This document shows, piece by piece, positions 16,215 to 26,728 of a DNA stretch of 64,000 bases. Location: the NCBI GenBank assembly GCA_041690495.1, contig JAWLHE010000006.1, forward strand, positions 248,001-312,000, written 5' to 3'. A program made the translations under genes and the position numbers. The notes under the pieces were generated by a model. The model searched no databases. It was not told where the DNA came from and saw nothing but the letters and a program-made list of their open reading frames with translations. The DNA comes from DATAAP01 sp041690495 (lineage in GTDB: Bacteria > Pseudomonadota > Alphaproteobacteria > CACIAM-22H2). Every line of letters begins with the position of its first letter. The stretch's first letter is position 1.

Positions 16215-16616
16215 TTAGGTCGCCTTCTTCTCGTCCCTGAATATCCTGTTGATCACCTCGCCCGCCAGGTTGAAGGCCGGAAGGCCGCGGAACAGGAAGA
16301 CGAGCCCGGCCACCGCATGGAGTTCCTCGCGCGTGGCGCCGGCGCGCACGGCGCCGCGCGCGTGATACTCGCTGGCCGGCGAGATCTGGCTGAGCAGCAC
16401 GGCGAACAGGATGAGCTGCGCGGTCTTGGTGTCGAAGCATTCAGGATACATCGCGGACGAGCGCAGCGCCTCGACCTGTTGCAGCAGGTCCGGATCGACC
16501 TCCAGCCCGAGCTTGACACGTTCCTGAATGCGCGGCGGCACGAAGCCGATCAGTTCGCGATAGGTTTCGAAATAAGCCTCGGCCTGCGCGTCGCCGGCCT
16601 TGGATGATTCAGCCAT
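16215..16616 (-). CDS. Carboxymuconolactone decarboxylase-family protein
   Basis: 133 residues, one CMD domain. The stretch YHARGAVRAGATREELHAVAG is the family core, but the AhpD-type CxxC is missing: the position before YHARG reads PASE. It is therefore not an alkylhydroperoxidase and is more likely a PcaC-like or structural CMD protein. It is divergent from the GntR regulator at 16756, suggesting that it is controlled by it and belongs to the aromatic catabolic island with LigAB. Confidence 0.85.
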   Translation of the reverse strand: MAESSKAGDAQAEAYFETYRELIGFVPPRIQERVKLGLEVDPDLLQQVEALRSSAMYPECFDTKTAQLILFAVLLSQISPASEYHARGAVRAGATREELHAVAGLVFLFRGLPAFNLAGEVINRIFRDEKKAT

Positions 16617-16669
16617 CGATGTCTCCTTCTCTGTACTGCAGAGCGGCTCGGATACCTTTATGACCGCTT

Positions 16670-16689
16670 CGGCAATCTATAAAATGCCG
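16670..16689. promoter_or_regulatory. Candidate GntR operator between divergent genes
   Basis: A 20-base imperfect palindrome, CGGCA-N10-TGCCG, with a TATAAA-containing core, lies midway between the CMD gene and the GntR gene. 16 of 20 positions are symmetric. A second AT-rich inverted repeat sharing AAT and TATAAA elements lies upstream of ligA (19531-19549). Assignment to this regulator is inference. Confidence 0.4.
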
Positions 16690-16755
16690 CGTTTCATGCG
16701 ATGCTGACGCCGCCGCGTTCGATATGAAAGGACGGGCAGCGGGAGGAGCCGTAGA

Positions 16756-17526
16756 TTGAAGACCAGGATGCCGCCGCATGCGGCGCGACCGGCCGGCTCG
16801 TGGGGACCGGCATCGCGGCTCGCGCTCAGCCGCGCGCCCAAGACCCTGGCCGACGAGGCCTATCGCAAGGTCCGCGACGACATCATCGCCGGCCGGCTCG
16901 AGCCCGGCGAGAAGCTGCAGCCCGACGTGCTGAAAGAGTCTTACGGCATCGGCCTCAGCCCGCTGCGCGAGGCGCTGGCGCGGCTCGCCTCCGACGGCCT
17001 GGCGCACGCCGAGGGGCAGCGCGGCTTTCATGTGGCGCCGGTGTCGGTGGAGGAGCTGCTCGACGTGGCGGACCTTCGCTGCCGCTTCAGCTGCCTCGCC
17101 CTCGAGCGCTCGATCGCCGGCGGCGGCGAGAGCTGGGAATCGCGCATCGTCGCAGCGTATTACCAGCTCAACAAGCTGGTCGAGCACATGCGCGCGGACC
17201 CCGCGACCTACGCGGACGACTGGGAACGGCGCAACCGCGCCTTCCATGCGGCGCTCGAAAGCGCCTGCGACTCGCCGTGGCTGCTGCATTTCTGCGAAAT
17301 CCTCTACGACCAGTCCGAACGCTACCGCCGCCGCTTCGTCCGCTATTCCGAAATCCGCGCCGAGATCTACGAGGAGCACAAGCAGATCATGGATGCCGCG
17401 CTGGTCCGCGATTCGGCGACCGCCTGCCGCATCCTCGACCGGCATATCCGCCGCGCCGCCGAGGCGGTGCGCGGCCTGATGATCGAAGCAGGTGCGGGCG
17501 ACAGCGCGGCTCCGGCCGCCGAATAG
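16756..17526 (+). CDS. GntR-family transcriptional regulator (FCD subfamily)
   Basis: 256 residues. A winged helix at about 33-95 (LADEAYRKVRDDIIAGRLEPGEKL, then LSPLREALARLASDGL) precedes an all-helical FCD ligand domain with the usual metal-site pattern (FHAAL, and H near the end in DRHIRRAAEA). I chose the TTG at 16756 because GGAGGAG lies 7 bases upstream of it; the first ATG (16768) would be about 19 bases from that site. It probably represses or activates the flanking catabolic genes in response to a pathway carboxylate. Confidence 0.88.
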   Translation: MKTRMPPHAARPAGSWGPASRLALSRAPKTLADEAYRKVRDDIIAGRLEPGEKLQPDVLKESYGIGLSPLREALARLASDGLAHAEGQRGFHVAPVSVEELLDVADLRCRFSCLALERSIAGGGESWESRIVAAYYQLNKLVEHMRADPATYADDWERRNRAFHAALESACDSPWLLHFCEILYDQSERYRRRFVRYSEIRAEIYEEHKQIMDAALVRDSATACRILDRHIRRAAEAVRGLMIEAGAGDSAAPAAE

Positions 17527-17527
17527 C

Positions 17528-18190
17528 CTACTGCGCCGCCGCACCGACGCGCCCCGCTCCATCCCAGACCGCGGCGATCTGCGCTGCCGTCACCACATCG
17601 CCGAACAGAAAGGCCGCGTTCCTGAGCGCGGCGTCGTGCAGCTCGCGCGTGTGCGAGGCCACGCAATCGGAAGCGACCACGACGTTGAAGCAGAGCGAGG
17701 CGGCGTCGCGCAGTGTCGATTCGATGCAGACATTCGTCTGAACCCCGGCCAGCACCGTCGTCCGGACACCCATCGACCGCAGCCGCGCATCGAGATCCGT
17801 GCCGATGAACGCGCTGTAGCAGTGCTTGTCCACGACCGGCTCGCCCTCGTCCGGCGTCACGCCGAAAAACGCGGAGCCCCAGCTATCGGCATGACAGAAC
17901 GGGGCGGTCGAGCCGCGCTCGTGCGCCTTCACCGCCATGTGCGGCGGCACCTTGCCGGGACTGTAATCGGCGCGGATCCACAGCACCGGCACGCGCGCAG
18001 CCCTGGCGCGTTTGACCAGGGCCATGATCGGCGCCACGACCGCGCGGCACGCGGCGGCGTCCTTGCCGAGAGCCGCCTCCACGAAGCCGCCAGGTGCGCA
18101 GAAATCGTTCTGCATGTCGATGACGAGCAGCGCCGCATGACGCGGCGCCAGCCGCTCGGCGAGCGTCCGAAGGATCGGAGCATCGGTCAC
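17528..18190 (-). CDS. Isochorismatase-family cysteine hydrolase
   Basis: 220 residues. The catalytic triad is complete: D25 (VIDMQNDF), K122 (VVDKHCYSAF) and C155 (QTNVCIES). Such enzymes hydrolyse amides or ureides such as maleamate, N-carbamoyl compounds or nicotinamide. Because it is translationally coupled to ligB (GTGA overlap, GTG start at 18190), I infer that it deaminates or cleaves a ring-opened nitrogen-containing intermediate of the same pathway. The exact substrate cannot be read from sequence. Confidence 0.88.
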   Translation of the reverse strand: MTDAPILRTLAERLAPRHAALLVIDMQNDFCAPGGFVEAALGKDAAACRAVVAPIMALVKRARAARVPVLWIRADYSPGKVPPHMAVKAHERGSTAPFCHADSWGSAFFGVTPDEGEPVVDKHCYSAFIGTDLDARLRSMGVRTTVLAGVQTNVCIESTLRDAASLCFNVVVASDCVASHTRELHDAALRNAAFLFGDVVTAAQIAAVWDGAGRVGAAAQ

Positions 18191-19038
18191 GATGCGCGGC
18201 CCATGTCCCAGACCATGGCACCCATGCCGCAGCGCAACGCGCGCGACGGCTCATAGCAAATCGTCCGCGCCCGCTTGCCCTCGGCGGCGCCGAGCGCCGC
18301 GATCCAGGCCAGCAGCTCGGTCGTGCCGCCGTCGCCCGCCGCCATCATCCGCTCGACCGTCGCCTCGCGTACCACCCGCGCGGGATCGCCCTCCTCGAAC
18401 AGTGCGAGGAACCAGCGGTCGAAAGCCTCGTCGACGTCGAAGTATTTCGGCCCGCCGGGATCGTGCGAAAGCCCGCCCGTGGCCATGACCGCGACGCGCA
18501 TCCGCGCCGGCAGGTCCTGCCGCACGATCCTGGCAATCGCCTGGCCGACCTCGAGGCAGCGCTGCGGTCCAGGCACCGGCGGCACGATGCAGTTCATATG
18601 GATCGGCACCAGCGGCACGTCATAATCGGGCGTCAGGAACTTGAGCGGCACGGACCAGTTGTCGTCGAACATCAGCTCGTCGCTGAAGGCGAAGTTGATG
18701 CCGTTGCGCCCGCCTTCGCGCACCAGCGTCTTCGCCACCTGCGCATGGCCGGGAAGCGAATAGGGCGCCACGTTCAGCCAGTCGCGGAACCACTCGGCCG
18801 GGCCCTTCCAGTGCGCGGCCGTGCCGACGCAGAAGTCAGGCACGTTGTTGAGTGGAAAGTTCAGAAGATGGTCGTTGGCGATGCCGACGATCACGTCCGG
18901 CTTCGCCGCGCGGACGATGCGGCCCACCTCGGCAAAGCCGTCGAACAACGTCTTCCGCTCCGCCTCGGTCGCTCGGTCGGGCCAGCCGGTCAGGCCCGGC
19001 GCGTGCGACAGGGCGGTGACGGCTACGATCTCACCCAT
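18187..19038 (-). CDS. Class III extradiol dioxygenase, LigB-type catalytic subunit
   Basis: 283 residues from ATG 19038; the open frame extends further but overlaps ligA there. The LigB fold is visible: SHAPGL near the N-terminus and NDHLLNF near 50, both contributing iron or active-site histidines, with ATGGLSHDPGG near 190. It cleaves a catecholic ring next to the hydroxyls using Fe(II), together with the LigA subunit encoded 17 bases upstream. The ring substrate (protocatechuate, gallate, an aminophenol or a dihydroxypyridine-like compound) is undetermined. Confidence 0.88.
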   Translation of the reverse strand: MGEIVAVTALSHAPGLTGWPDRATEAERKTLFDGFAEVGRIVRAAKPDVIVGIANDHLLNFPLNNVPDFCVGTAAHWKGPAEWFRDWLNVAPYSLPGHAQVAKTLVREGGRNGINFAFSDELMFDDNWSVPLKFLTPDYDVPLVPIHMNCIVPPVPGPQRCLEVGQAIARIVRQDLPARMRVAVMATGGLSHDPGGPKYFDVDEAFDRWFLALFEEGDPARVVREATVERMMAAGDGGTTELLAWIAALGAAEGKRARTICYEPSRALRCGMGAMVWDMGRAS

Positions 19039-19054
19039 GACCCGTCCCTCGCGT

Positions 19055-19351
19055 TCAGCCGGCCAGCAGCTTGGTGGCGTAGAGCCGCGCCGCGGGGCTG
19101 TCGTTATGGTTATAGGCACCGCCCTCGATCAACCGGCTGACCTGCGGCAGGAAGTACGGATGCAACCCGAGTTCGGCCAGCTTACGGATGTCCTGCGTGC
19201 GCCAGGCCTGCTTCTCGGCCTCGCTCAGCCCGTATTCGCTCATCACCGTTTCCGGATCGCCGCGGAAGCGCTGGAACTTCGCCATGTCGCGCCGCACCTC
19301 GAAGACAAGACGGTTGGAAGGAAGCGTGCGGTCTACATCCTGAATACCCAT
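19055..19351 (-). CDS. LigA-type small subunit of extradiol dioxygenase
   Basis: 98 residues, all-helical. FRGDPETVMSEYGLSEAEKQA and LGLHPYFLPQVSRL match the LigA helical cap of protocatechuate 4,5-dioxygenase, which covers the active site of the catalytic subunit. First gene of the LigA-LigB-isochorismatase operon. The next genes of the usual 4,5-cleavage pathway (semialdehyde dehydrogenase, hydrolase, hydratase, aldolase) are not in this window. Confidence 0.88.
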   Translation of the reverse strand: MGIQDVDRTLPSNRLVFEVRRDMAKFQRFRGDPETVMSEYGLSEAEKQAWRTQDIRKLAELGLHPYFLPQVSRLIEGGAYNHNDSPAARLYATKLLAG

Positions 19352-19530
19352 GGCTCACCTTGCTGCCGGCGCGGGCGGTCGCGTGTCGGCCCGCGCTCTG
19401 CTTGAGACGGGAGAAGTGCTCCGCGCCGTCGGCAGCGGACAGGCGCGCTCGCCGCGCAAAGCCCGCTCCTCTTCTTATCCTATGGCGGACTGACCGACGC
19501 GCAGATGGTAAGTGCTATTTATGATGGGTC

Positions 19531-19549
19531 AATAATTTTATAAATTATT
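19531..19549. promoter_or_regulatory. AT-rich inverted repeat upstream of ligA
   Basis: AATAATTT / AAATTATT, 8-base perfect arms around TAT, in an otherwise GC-rich 206-base gap between the nitronate monooxygenase gene and ligA. It stands about 180 bases before the ligA start. It is a candidate operator for the GntR regulator or another repressor. A transcription terminator is less likely because the stem is all A/T. Confidence 0.45.
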
Positions 19550-19557
19550 CCGTGCTT

Positions 19558-20535
19558 TCAAGCAGTCATCCGCCTGTTCGAAACCAAGCCTTCGGCGTCC
19601 TCAACGATCCGGGAAATGATCGCCGCGGCGGGCTCGCAGTCATGGATCAGGTCCACCCCCTCCCCCGCGAACAGCACGGCGGTGTCCACATCGCCGGCCT
19701 GCCGTGCCGCCTCGTAGCGCCTGGCCTCCTCGTCCAATTGCCCGGCAAGCTCGGCCTCGCGGCCGTGCCATGTGGCCAAGAAGGCGTTGGCAACGGCGCG
19801 CCCGGTATAAGCTTCAGGCCAGTCCACGCCCCGGACGATATCGAAAATGCGGGTCCGGAGGGTGTCATCGCCCGATGCGTCGACGATCCGTCGTTTCAAC
19901 GCCGCTCCCCCCAAGGCCTCGGGGGTCGCGAAGAAGCGGGTGCCGAGCAGCACGCCATCGGCGCCCAGCATGAGTGCGGCGGCGAGACCGCGGCCGTCGG
20001 AGATCGCGCCGGCGGCGAGCACCGGCGTCGGCGCCACAGCATCGACGACGGCGGGAAGCAGCGAAAACAGCGACCGCCGGGTCGTGCCATGGCCGCCTGC
20101 CTCGGTTCCTTGCGCCACGATCACGTCCGCACCGAGCGTCTTGGCCTGCTTTGCCTCGGCGAGGGACGTCACCTGCAGGATCAGCTGCCGGCCGGCGGCC
20201 CGGATCTTCGGAATGAAGGCGGTCGGGTCGCCAAAGGACAGGAAGACGGGGTCCGCGCCGCGATCGAGAATCACGTCGAGGAGGTCCGGACGGCGGGCGA
20301 GCGACCAGGTGATGAACCCCGCCCCCACCCTGTGATTGCCTGCCAGCTTGAACTGCTCCGCGATCCACTCAGGGCTGCCATAGCCGAACCTGGGATCGCC
20401 GTAGCCGCAACCGATCAGGCCGAGTCCGCCCGCGCTCGTCACAGCCGCCGCGAGCGCGCCGCCCGATACACCGCCCATCGGCGCCAGCACGACGGGGTGC
20501 CTGATCTGGAAGAGGTCGGTGATTTTCGTTCGCAT
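19558..20535 (-). CDS. Nitronate monooxygenase / 2-nitropropane dioxygenase family
   Basis: 325 residues from ATG 20535 (the first 17 codons of the open frame look non-coding). A TIM barrel with the NMO signatures LAPMGGVSGGALAAAVTSAGG near the start, AQGTEAGGHG near 135 and GADGVLLGTRF near 205, forming the FMN site. The histidine of GGHG is the catalytic-base position. Members oxidise nitronates, and many are physiologically undefined FMN oxidoreductases. It lies upstream of ligA on the same strand with a 206-base gap. Confidence 0.9.
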   Translation of the reverse strand: MRTKITDLFQIRHPVVLAPMGGVSGGALAAAVTSAGGLGLIGCGYGDPRFGYGSPEWIAEQFKLAGNHRVGAGFITWSLARRPDLLDVILDRGADPVFLSFGDPTAFIPKIRAAGRQLILQVTSLAEAKQAKTLGADVIVAQGTEAGGHGTTRRSLFSLLPAVVDAVAPTPVLAAGAISDGRGLAAALMLGADGVLLGTRFFATPEALGGAALKRRIVDASGDDTLRTRIFDIVRGVDWPEAYTGRAVANAFLATWHGREAELAGQLDEEARRYEAARQAGDVDTAVLFAGEGVDLIHDCEPAAAIISRIVEDAEGLVSNRRMTA

Positions 20536-20687
20536 GGACGCCTGCCGGGTGATTCCGAATGGGCACGCTCCGCCAAGCGGCCGCATGCATCATCGGCCAG
20601 CGGCCATCGCACTCAAGCGAAATAAATCGATCGTGCGCATCGGCGGTTTCGAACGGACGCCAACCGCGACGCCGGAATCAGGAAAGG

Positions 20688-20763
20688 TGGTGGGCCCGGC
20701 AGGACTCGAACCTGCAACCACACCGTTATGAGCGGCGAGCTCTAACCATTGAGCTACGGGCCC
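20688..20763 (-). tRNA. tRNA with CAU anticodon, probably tRNA-Ile2
   Basis: A complete cloverleaf read on the minus strand: acceptor GGGCCCG/CGGGCCC, D-stem GCTC/GAGC, anticodon stem CGCCG/CGGTG with loop CTCATAA, T-stem GCAGG/CCTGC with TTCGAGT, discriminator A and an encoded CCA. The anticodon CAU fits Met or lysidine-modified Ile2. The overall sequence resembles Ile2 (ileX-type) more than elongator Met as I remember them, and it is not an initiator because the anticodon stem lacks three consecutive G:C pairs. A TilS identity test would settle it. Confidence 0.92.
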
Positions 20764-20841
20764 GGCCCGGGGAGCAGGCGGTATGCCTGCCCGACCGTAA
20801 GACCTTCGCGCCGACCCTGGAGCCCGCGCGCGGGGCGCATC

Positions 20842-21669
20842 CTACTCCGCGGCTTGGGCGGATTGTAAGGGGGTGGCGTCGGCCCGGCCGGCCGGCGCCT
20901 GGGGCTGGCCGCGGCGCTGGCACAGATAGATGACGTTGGCGGAGTGCCGGTTGAGGAACGGAATACGCGCGATCAGCCGGTCGAGAACGGCGAAGCGGGC
21001 TGCATAATTTATGTCTTTCTTGAAGCGGAAGATCAGCGGGGCCGCGAAGTGTGTCCGGCTCTCGGCGACGACTTCGAACCCGGCCTCTCCGAGAAGGCGG
21101 CGGACGAGCCGCTCGTTGTAGACCCAGATGTTTTCGTTTTCGTAGATGTAGAAGGTACTGACCTGCGAAACGTCCCGGCCGAAATGCCGGGTAAAGAGAT
21201 ACTCCGGACTTCGACTGCTCTCGAACTCCAGGATGAGCCGCCCGTCGGGCTTGACCACGCGGCCGATCTCGGCGATCGCCTTGCCGATGTCGCTGACGTA
21301 GTTGACCACCGAGCCGACGCAGACGCAGACATCGACGGCGCCGGTCGCCACCGGCAGGCTCATGAGGTCGCCGGCGACCCCGTACGGCATGCCGAGCAAC
21401 TTCTTGTCGGCGATGTCGCAGTCGATGACCAGCCCGGGCGCCACGCTGTACGACTCGTCGCCGGAGCCGGCGTTCAGAATGCGTGCGTCGGGGGTGAGGC
21501 CGAGGGCCGGTTGCCAGGCCCGGATGGTGCGGCCGATCCAGGCCTTCACGTGCGACAGCCAGAGGTCCGTCGCCGGCCAGATCTCAATTGCGTTGTATTT
21601 TTCACGGACGGCCCTTCGATAGCTCGAGCCATCGAAGGGCACGGTAAGGTCTGGGTTGTCGCTGGGCAC
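20842..21669 (-). CDS. Class I SAM-dependent methyltransferase
   Basis: 275 residues. Rossmann methyltransferase motifs: motif I ARILNAGSGDE near 62, acidic D in VIDCDIAD, post-I DLMSLPVATGAVDVCVCVG, and LKPDG-like VKPDGRLILEFES. The C-terminal part has a beta-rich segment and a proline/alanine tail. The acceptor substrate is unknown. It stands alone between a tRNA and the rpoD terminator. Confidence 0.85.
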   Translation of the reverse strand: MPSDNPDLTVPFDGSSYRRAVREKYNAIEIWPATDLWLSHVKAWIGRTIRAWQPALGLTPDARILNAGSGDESYSVAPGLVIDCDIADKKLLGMPYGVAGDLMSLPVATGAVDVCVCVGSVVNYVSDIGKAIAEIGRVVKPDGRLILEFESSRSPEYLFTRHFGRDVSQVSTFYIYENENIWVYNERLVRRLLGEAGFEVVAESRTHFAAPLIFRFKKDINYAARFAVLDRLIARIPFLNRHSANVIYLCQRRGQPQAPAGRADATPLQSAQAAE

Positions 21670-21910
21670 GGGGTGCCGTTGGGTTGCGGGTGCGATGACT
21701 CTCGCGGGCTTGCGACTCCGAGTCGACGACTCGACAGTGCCAAAACTCTAGGAGCAGGCCGTGAGTGTTACAAGCGTCTTGCGGCCTTCACGGACGAATC
21801 TGCCGCGATTTCCTTAAAAAGGCGTGACCGGCCTTGCGATGATCCGCGCGCCGGTCCGCCGGCCGACCGGAGGACGGGTCTCGGCGGCGCCCGGAACTCG
21901 GCACTGCCTC

Positions 21911-21940
21911 AAAAAGGAAGGGCCCCTTCGCGGGGCCCTT
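21911..21940 (-). terminator. Rho-independent terminator of rpoD
   Basis: Read on the minus strand, AAGGGCCCC-GCGAA-GGGGCCCTT is a 9-base perfect stem, followed by CC and five T residues, beginning four bases after the rpoD stop. Confidence 0.92.
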
Positions 21941-21944
21941 GGAC

Positions 21945-23948
<2,004 letters not shown>

Positions 23949-24045
23949 GCTTGTCCTACGTCGCTCTCTCGTCTAGTGCGCGGCCCGCGCCGCAACAGTA
24001 ATTGATCGTCCCGACCAGCCATTGCCGATCGGGTCACCCAAGCTT

Positions 24046-25899
24046 CTACCGCGGTGTGACCTGCCCGCCGGCTGACGCTCCGCCGAGGAACGTCTCGTCG
24101 TCTTCAAGGTCAACGCTATCCGCCTCGCGAATCTGCCTCTGCAGTTCGTCCAAGCGCGCCCATGACGCCTCGGTCATGTTGTGACCGAGATCCGTCAGGG
24201 CGGCTCCTACCTCCCCCTCCAATCTGCGCCGCTGGTACAGGGCCGCCATGTGGCGCCATCCGGCTTTCGCCTCCTCGGTCGGCGCGGCAGGTCCTGAAAA
24301 AGGCCAAAGCTTGTAAAGACTTGGCTCCAAGAGACCGGCCAGCGTGTCGGCTAAACCAGCTTCTTTCAACTGGTTCTTTAACATGTTGGAGTCAAGGTCC
24401 GGATTTTGGCTGGCAAGGTTTAGGATTTCCTGTCGGATCATGTCAAGTTCACCCGCCGGCAATTCCAGCGCCCCCACCGCCTCGAACTCCTCGAAGATAA
24501 GCGCAGGATGGTTAATAAGTATTGCCAGCAGGACCTGAGCCTGGCGCAATTCCAATGATCGCACGTCGCCGGCGGCCCTCACTCCCGACGCCGGCCGGGC
24601 CAGGTCCGCACGGCCACGCTTGCCCCGCCACGGTCGTATGGCGGCCCATAGCCGGTCCCGGACCAACGCCTGAAAGTACTGGTCCTGCACGGCACGGTCG
24701 CCGATCAGCCGCACGCGCTGCTTGAGCCGCTCGGCGAGGCCGGCGCGGCGTTCGGGTGTATCGAACATGCGACCGCCTGTTTCGGCCTCCCATATGACGT
24801 CGACCAGCGGCCGCGCCTGCATCAGGACGTCCTTGAGCGCGGTCGGCCCGTGGCGGCGGATCAGGCTGTCCGGGTCCTCGCCAGCCGGCAGGGTCGCGAA
24901 GCGCAGGCTGAAGCCGGGCTTGAGTAGCGGCCAGGCCCGTTCCGCGGCCCGCAGCGCCGCACGCTGCCCGGCCGCGTCGCCGTCGAGGCAGATCACCGGC
25001 TCGGGCGCCAGCTTCCATACCGCTTCGATCTGCGCCTCGGTGAGGGCGGTGCCGAGCGGCGCCACCGCCCCGGCGAAGCCGGCGGCGTGCAGCGCAATAA
25101 CGTCCATATAGCCTTCCGCCACGATCAGCTCGGCGCCCCTCGCCACGCCCTCGCGCGCCTTCTCGAGCGCATAGAGGGTACGGCCCTTGTCGAACAGCGG
25201 CGTATCGCGCGAGTTCAGGTATTTCGGCTGGCCGTCGCCGATGATGCGTCCGCCGAAGGCGATGACGCGGCCGCGCCGGTCGGCGATCGGGAAGATCACG
25301 CGTCCGCGGAAGAAGTCGAAGCTGTCGCGGCCGTCCTCCGGCTGCACGACCAGCCCGGCCTGGAGCAGCAGCGGCTCCTTGAATCCCTTCGCGATCAGAG
25401 CGCCCTTGAGCGCCGCCCGCGAATCCGGGGCGAAGCCGAGCCGGAACCGGCCGATCGTCGCATCGTCGAGCCCGCGGCCGAGCAGGTAGGAAAGCCCGGC
25501 GCGACCCGCCGGCGCGCGCAGCTGCGCCTCAAACCAGGCGCAGGCCGCCTCAACCACGTCATGCAGCGTGTTCTCGACCTCGGCGCGCACGCGGTCGGCG
25601 GCAGTCTGCCGCGGCATCTCCAGGCCGGCTTCGCCGGCGAGCCGCTCGACCGCCTCGGGGAACGGAAGATGGTCGATGCGCATCGTGAAGCCGATCACGT
25701 CGCCATGCGCGCCGCAGCCGAAGCAATGGAAGAAGCCCTTGTCGTCGTTGACGGTGAAGGACGGGGTCTTCTCGTTGTGGAAGGGGCACAAGCCGGAATG
25801 CTCGCGGCCCTTCCTGACCAGGCGCACGCGCCGGCCGATCACCTCGGAGCAGCTGAGCCGGGCCCGAATCTCGTCAAGAAATCTGGGCGGAAACGCCAA
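24046..25899 (-). CDS. dnaG: DNA primase
   Basis: 617 residues. The N-terminal zinc-binding domain has CPFHNEKTPSF and CFGCGAHGD. The RNA polymerase core follows with the TOPRIM EGYMD and DGDAAG motifs, and a C-terminal helicase-binding region. I chose TTG 25899 because GGAGG sits 7 bases upstream and the product then starts MAFPPRFLDEIRARL, as in other primases. A GTG six bases earlier and an ATG at 25938 are less well placed. It synthesises primers for replication. Confidence 0.96.
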   Translation of the reverse strand: MAFPPRFLDEIRARLSCSEVIGRRVRLVRKGREHSGLCPFHNEKTPSFTVNDDKGFFHCFGCGAHGDVIGFTMRIDHLPFPEAVERLAGEAGLEMPRQTAADRVRAEVENTLHDVVEAACAWFEAQLRAPAGRAGLSYLLGRGLDDATIGRFRLGFAPDSRAALKGALIAKGFKEPLLLQAGLVVQPEDGRDSFDFFRGRVIFPIADRRGRVIAFGGRIIGDGQPKYLNSRDTPLFDKGRTLYALEKAREGVARGAELIVAEGYMDVIALHAAGFAGAVAPLGTALTEAQIEAVWKLAPEPVICLDGDAAGQRAALRAAERAWPLLKPGFSLRFATLPAGEDPDSLIRRHGPTALKDVLMQARPLVDVIWEAETGGRMFDTPERRAGLAERLKQRVRLIGDRAVQDQYFQALVRDRLWAAIRPWRGKRGRADLARPASGVRAAGDVRSLELRQAQVLLAILINHPALIFEEFEAVGALELPAGELDMIRQEILNLASQNPDLDSNMLKNQLKEAGLADTLAGLLEPSLYKLWPFSGPAAPTEEAKAGWRHMAALYQRRRLEGEVGAALTDLGHNMTEASWARLDELQRQIREADSVDLEDDETFLGGASAGGQVTPR

Positions 25900-26028
25900 G
25901 CTCACCCCTCCGGAAAGCGGCGCACCGCGCCGCGACAAGAGGGTGACAATACGTCAGGAGCACGAGTCGGCGGAACATGGGAATGGGCGCGGCGGCGGAA
26001 AGCCTGAATAGCGGGGATAACCGCCCGA

Positions 26029-26484
26029 TCAGCCCAGCAGCTGCTTCACCACGGCGCTCGCCTTGGCGAAGTCCATGCGCCCGGCATAGCGCTGCTTCAG
26101 CGCCGCCATCGTCCGGCCCATGTCCTTGATCCCCTTGGCATCGATCTCGGCGATCAGCTCCCGCGCGGCGCGCTCGATCTCGGCATCGCCAAGCTGCTTG
26201 GGCAGGAAACTCTCGATGACGGCGATCTCCTCGGCCTCCTGCTGGGCGAGCTCGCAGCGCCCGCCCTGTTCGTACAGGGCGATGCTCTCGCGCCGCTGCT
26301 TGATCATGCCCTGCATCATGCCGCGCACTTCGTCGTCGCTGATCCCGTCGTAGTTGCCCTTGCTGCGGGCGGCGATGTCGCGGTCCTTGAGCGCGGCGAG
26401 AATGAGCCGCAGCGTGGAGATGCTGCGCTCGTTCTTGCTTTTCATCGCATCCTTGAGCGCGTCCGTGAGCTGGGTGCGCAGCAT
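26029..26484 (-). CDS. GatB/YqeY-domain protein
   Basis: 151 residues, all-helical YqeY fold: STLRLILAALKDRDIAAR, DEVRGMMQGMIKQRRESI and a C-terminal DMGRTMAALKQRYAGRMD. The domain is the tRNA-binding tail of GatB. The free-standing version is a probable tRNA-related factor in the dnaG-rpoD cluster. It is divergent from carA, an arrangement common in alphaproteobacteria. Confidence 0.92.
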   Translation of the reverse strand: MLRTQLTDALKDAMKSKNERSISTLRLILAALKDRDIAARSKGNYDGISDDEVRGMMQGMIKQRRESIALYEQGGRCELAQQEAEEIAVIESFLPKQLGDAEIERAARELIAEIDAKGIKDMGRTMAALKQRYAGRMDFAKASAVVKQLLG

Positions 26485-26617
26485 GTCGGCCCCTCGTGCC
26501 GGGAAGAAACCGGAAATGTGTGGAAAGAAGACACATTATACGAGAGCTTCCGCTCAGGCAATCGCGAAATTTCCACCAACTATCTGATTTTCATTGATTA
26601 TTTTCCCGCAAGGCCGC

Positions 26618-26646
26618 TTGACGCGGTGGCGGCGATTGCTTATCTA
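26618..26646 (+). promoter_or_regulatory. Sigma-70-type promoter of carA
   Basis: TTGACG (26618-26623), a 17-base spacer and TATCTA (26641-26646), in the 244-base gap between the divergent YqeY and carA genes. This predicts a leader of about 75 bases before the carA ATG. I see no PyrR or ARG-box type site I could defend. Confidence 0.6.
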
Positions 26647-26728
26647 GCGCCTCGACGACGGCGCGCCGAGTCCGCGAGCCCACGCGAACTGCGCACCGGA
26701 CCCCGCACAGCAGCGAGGATCTCCTACG

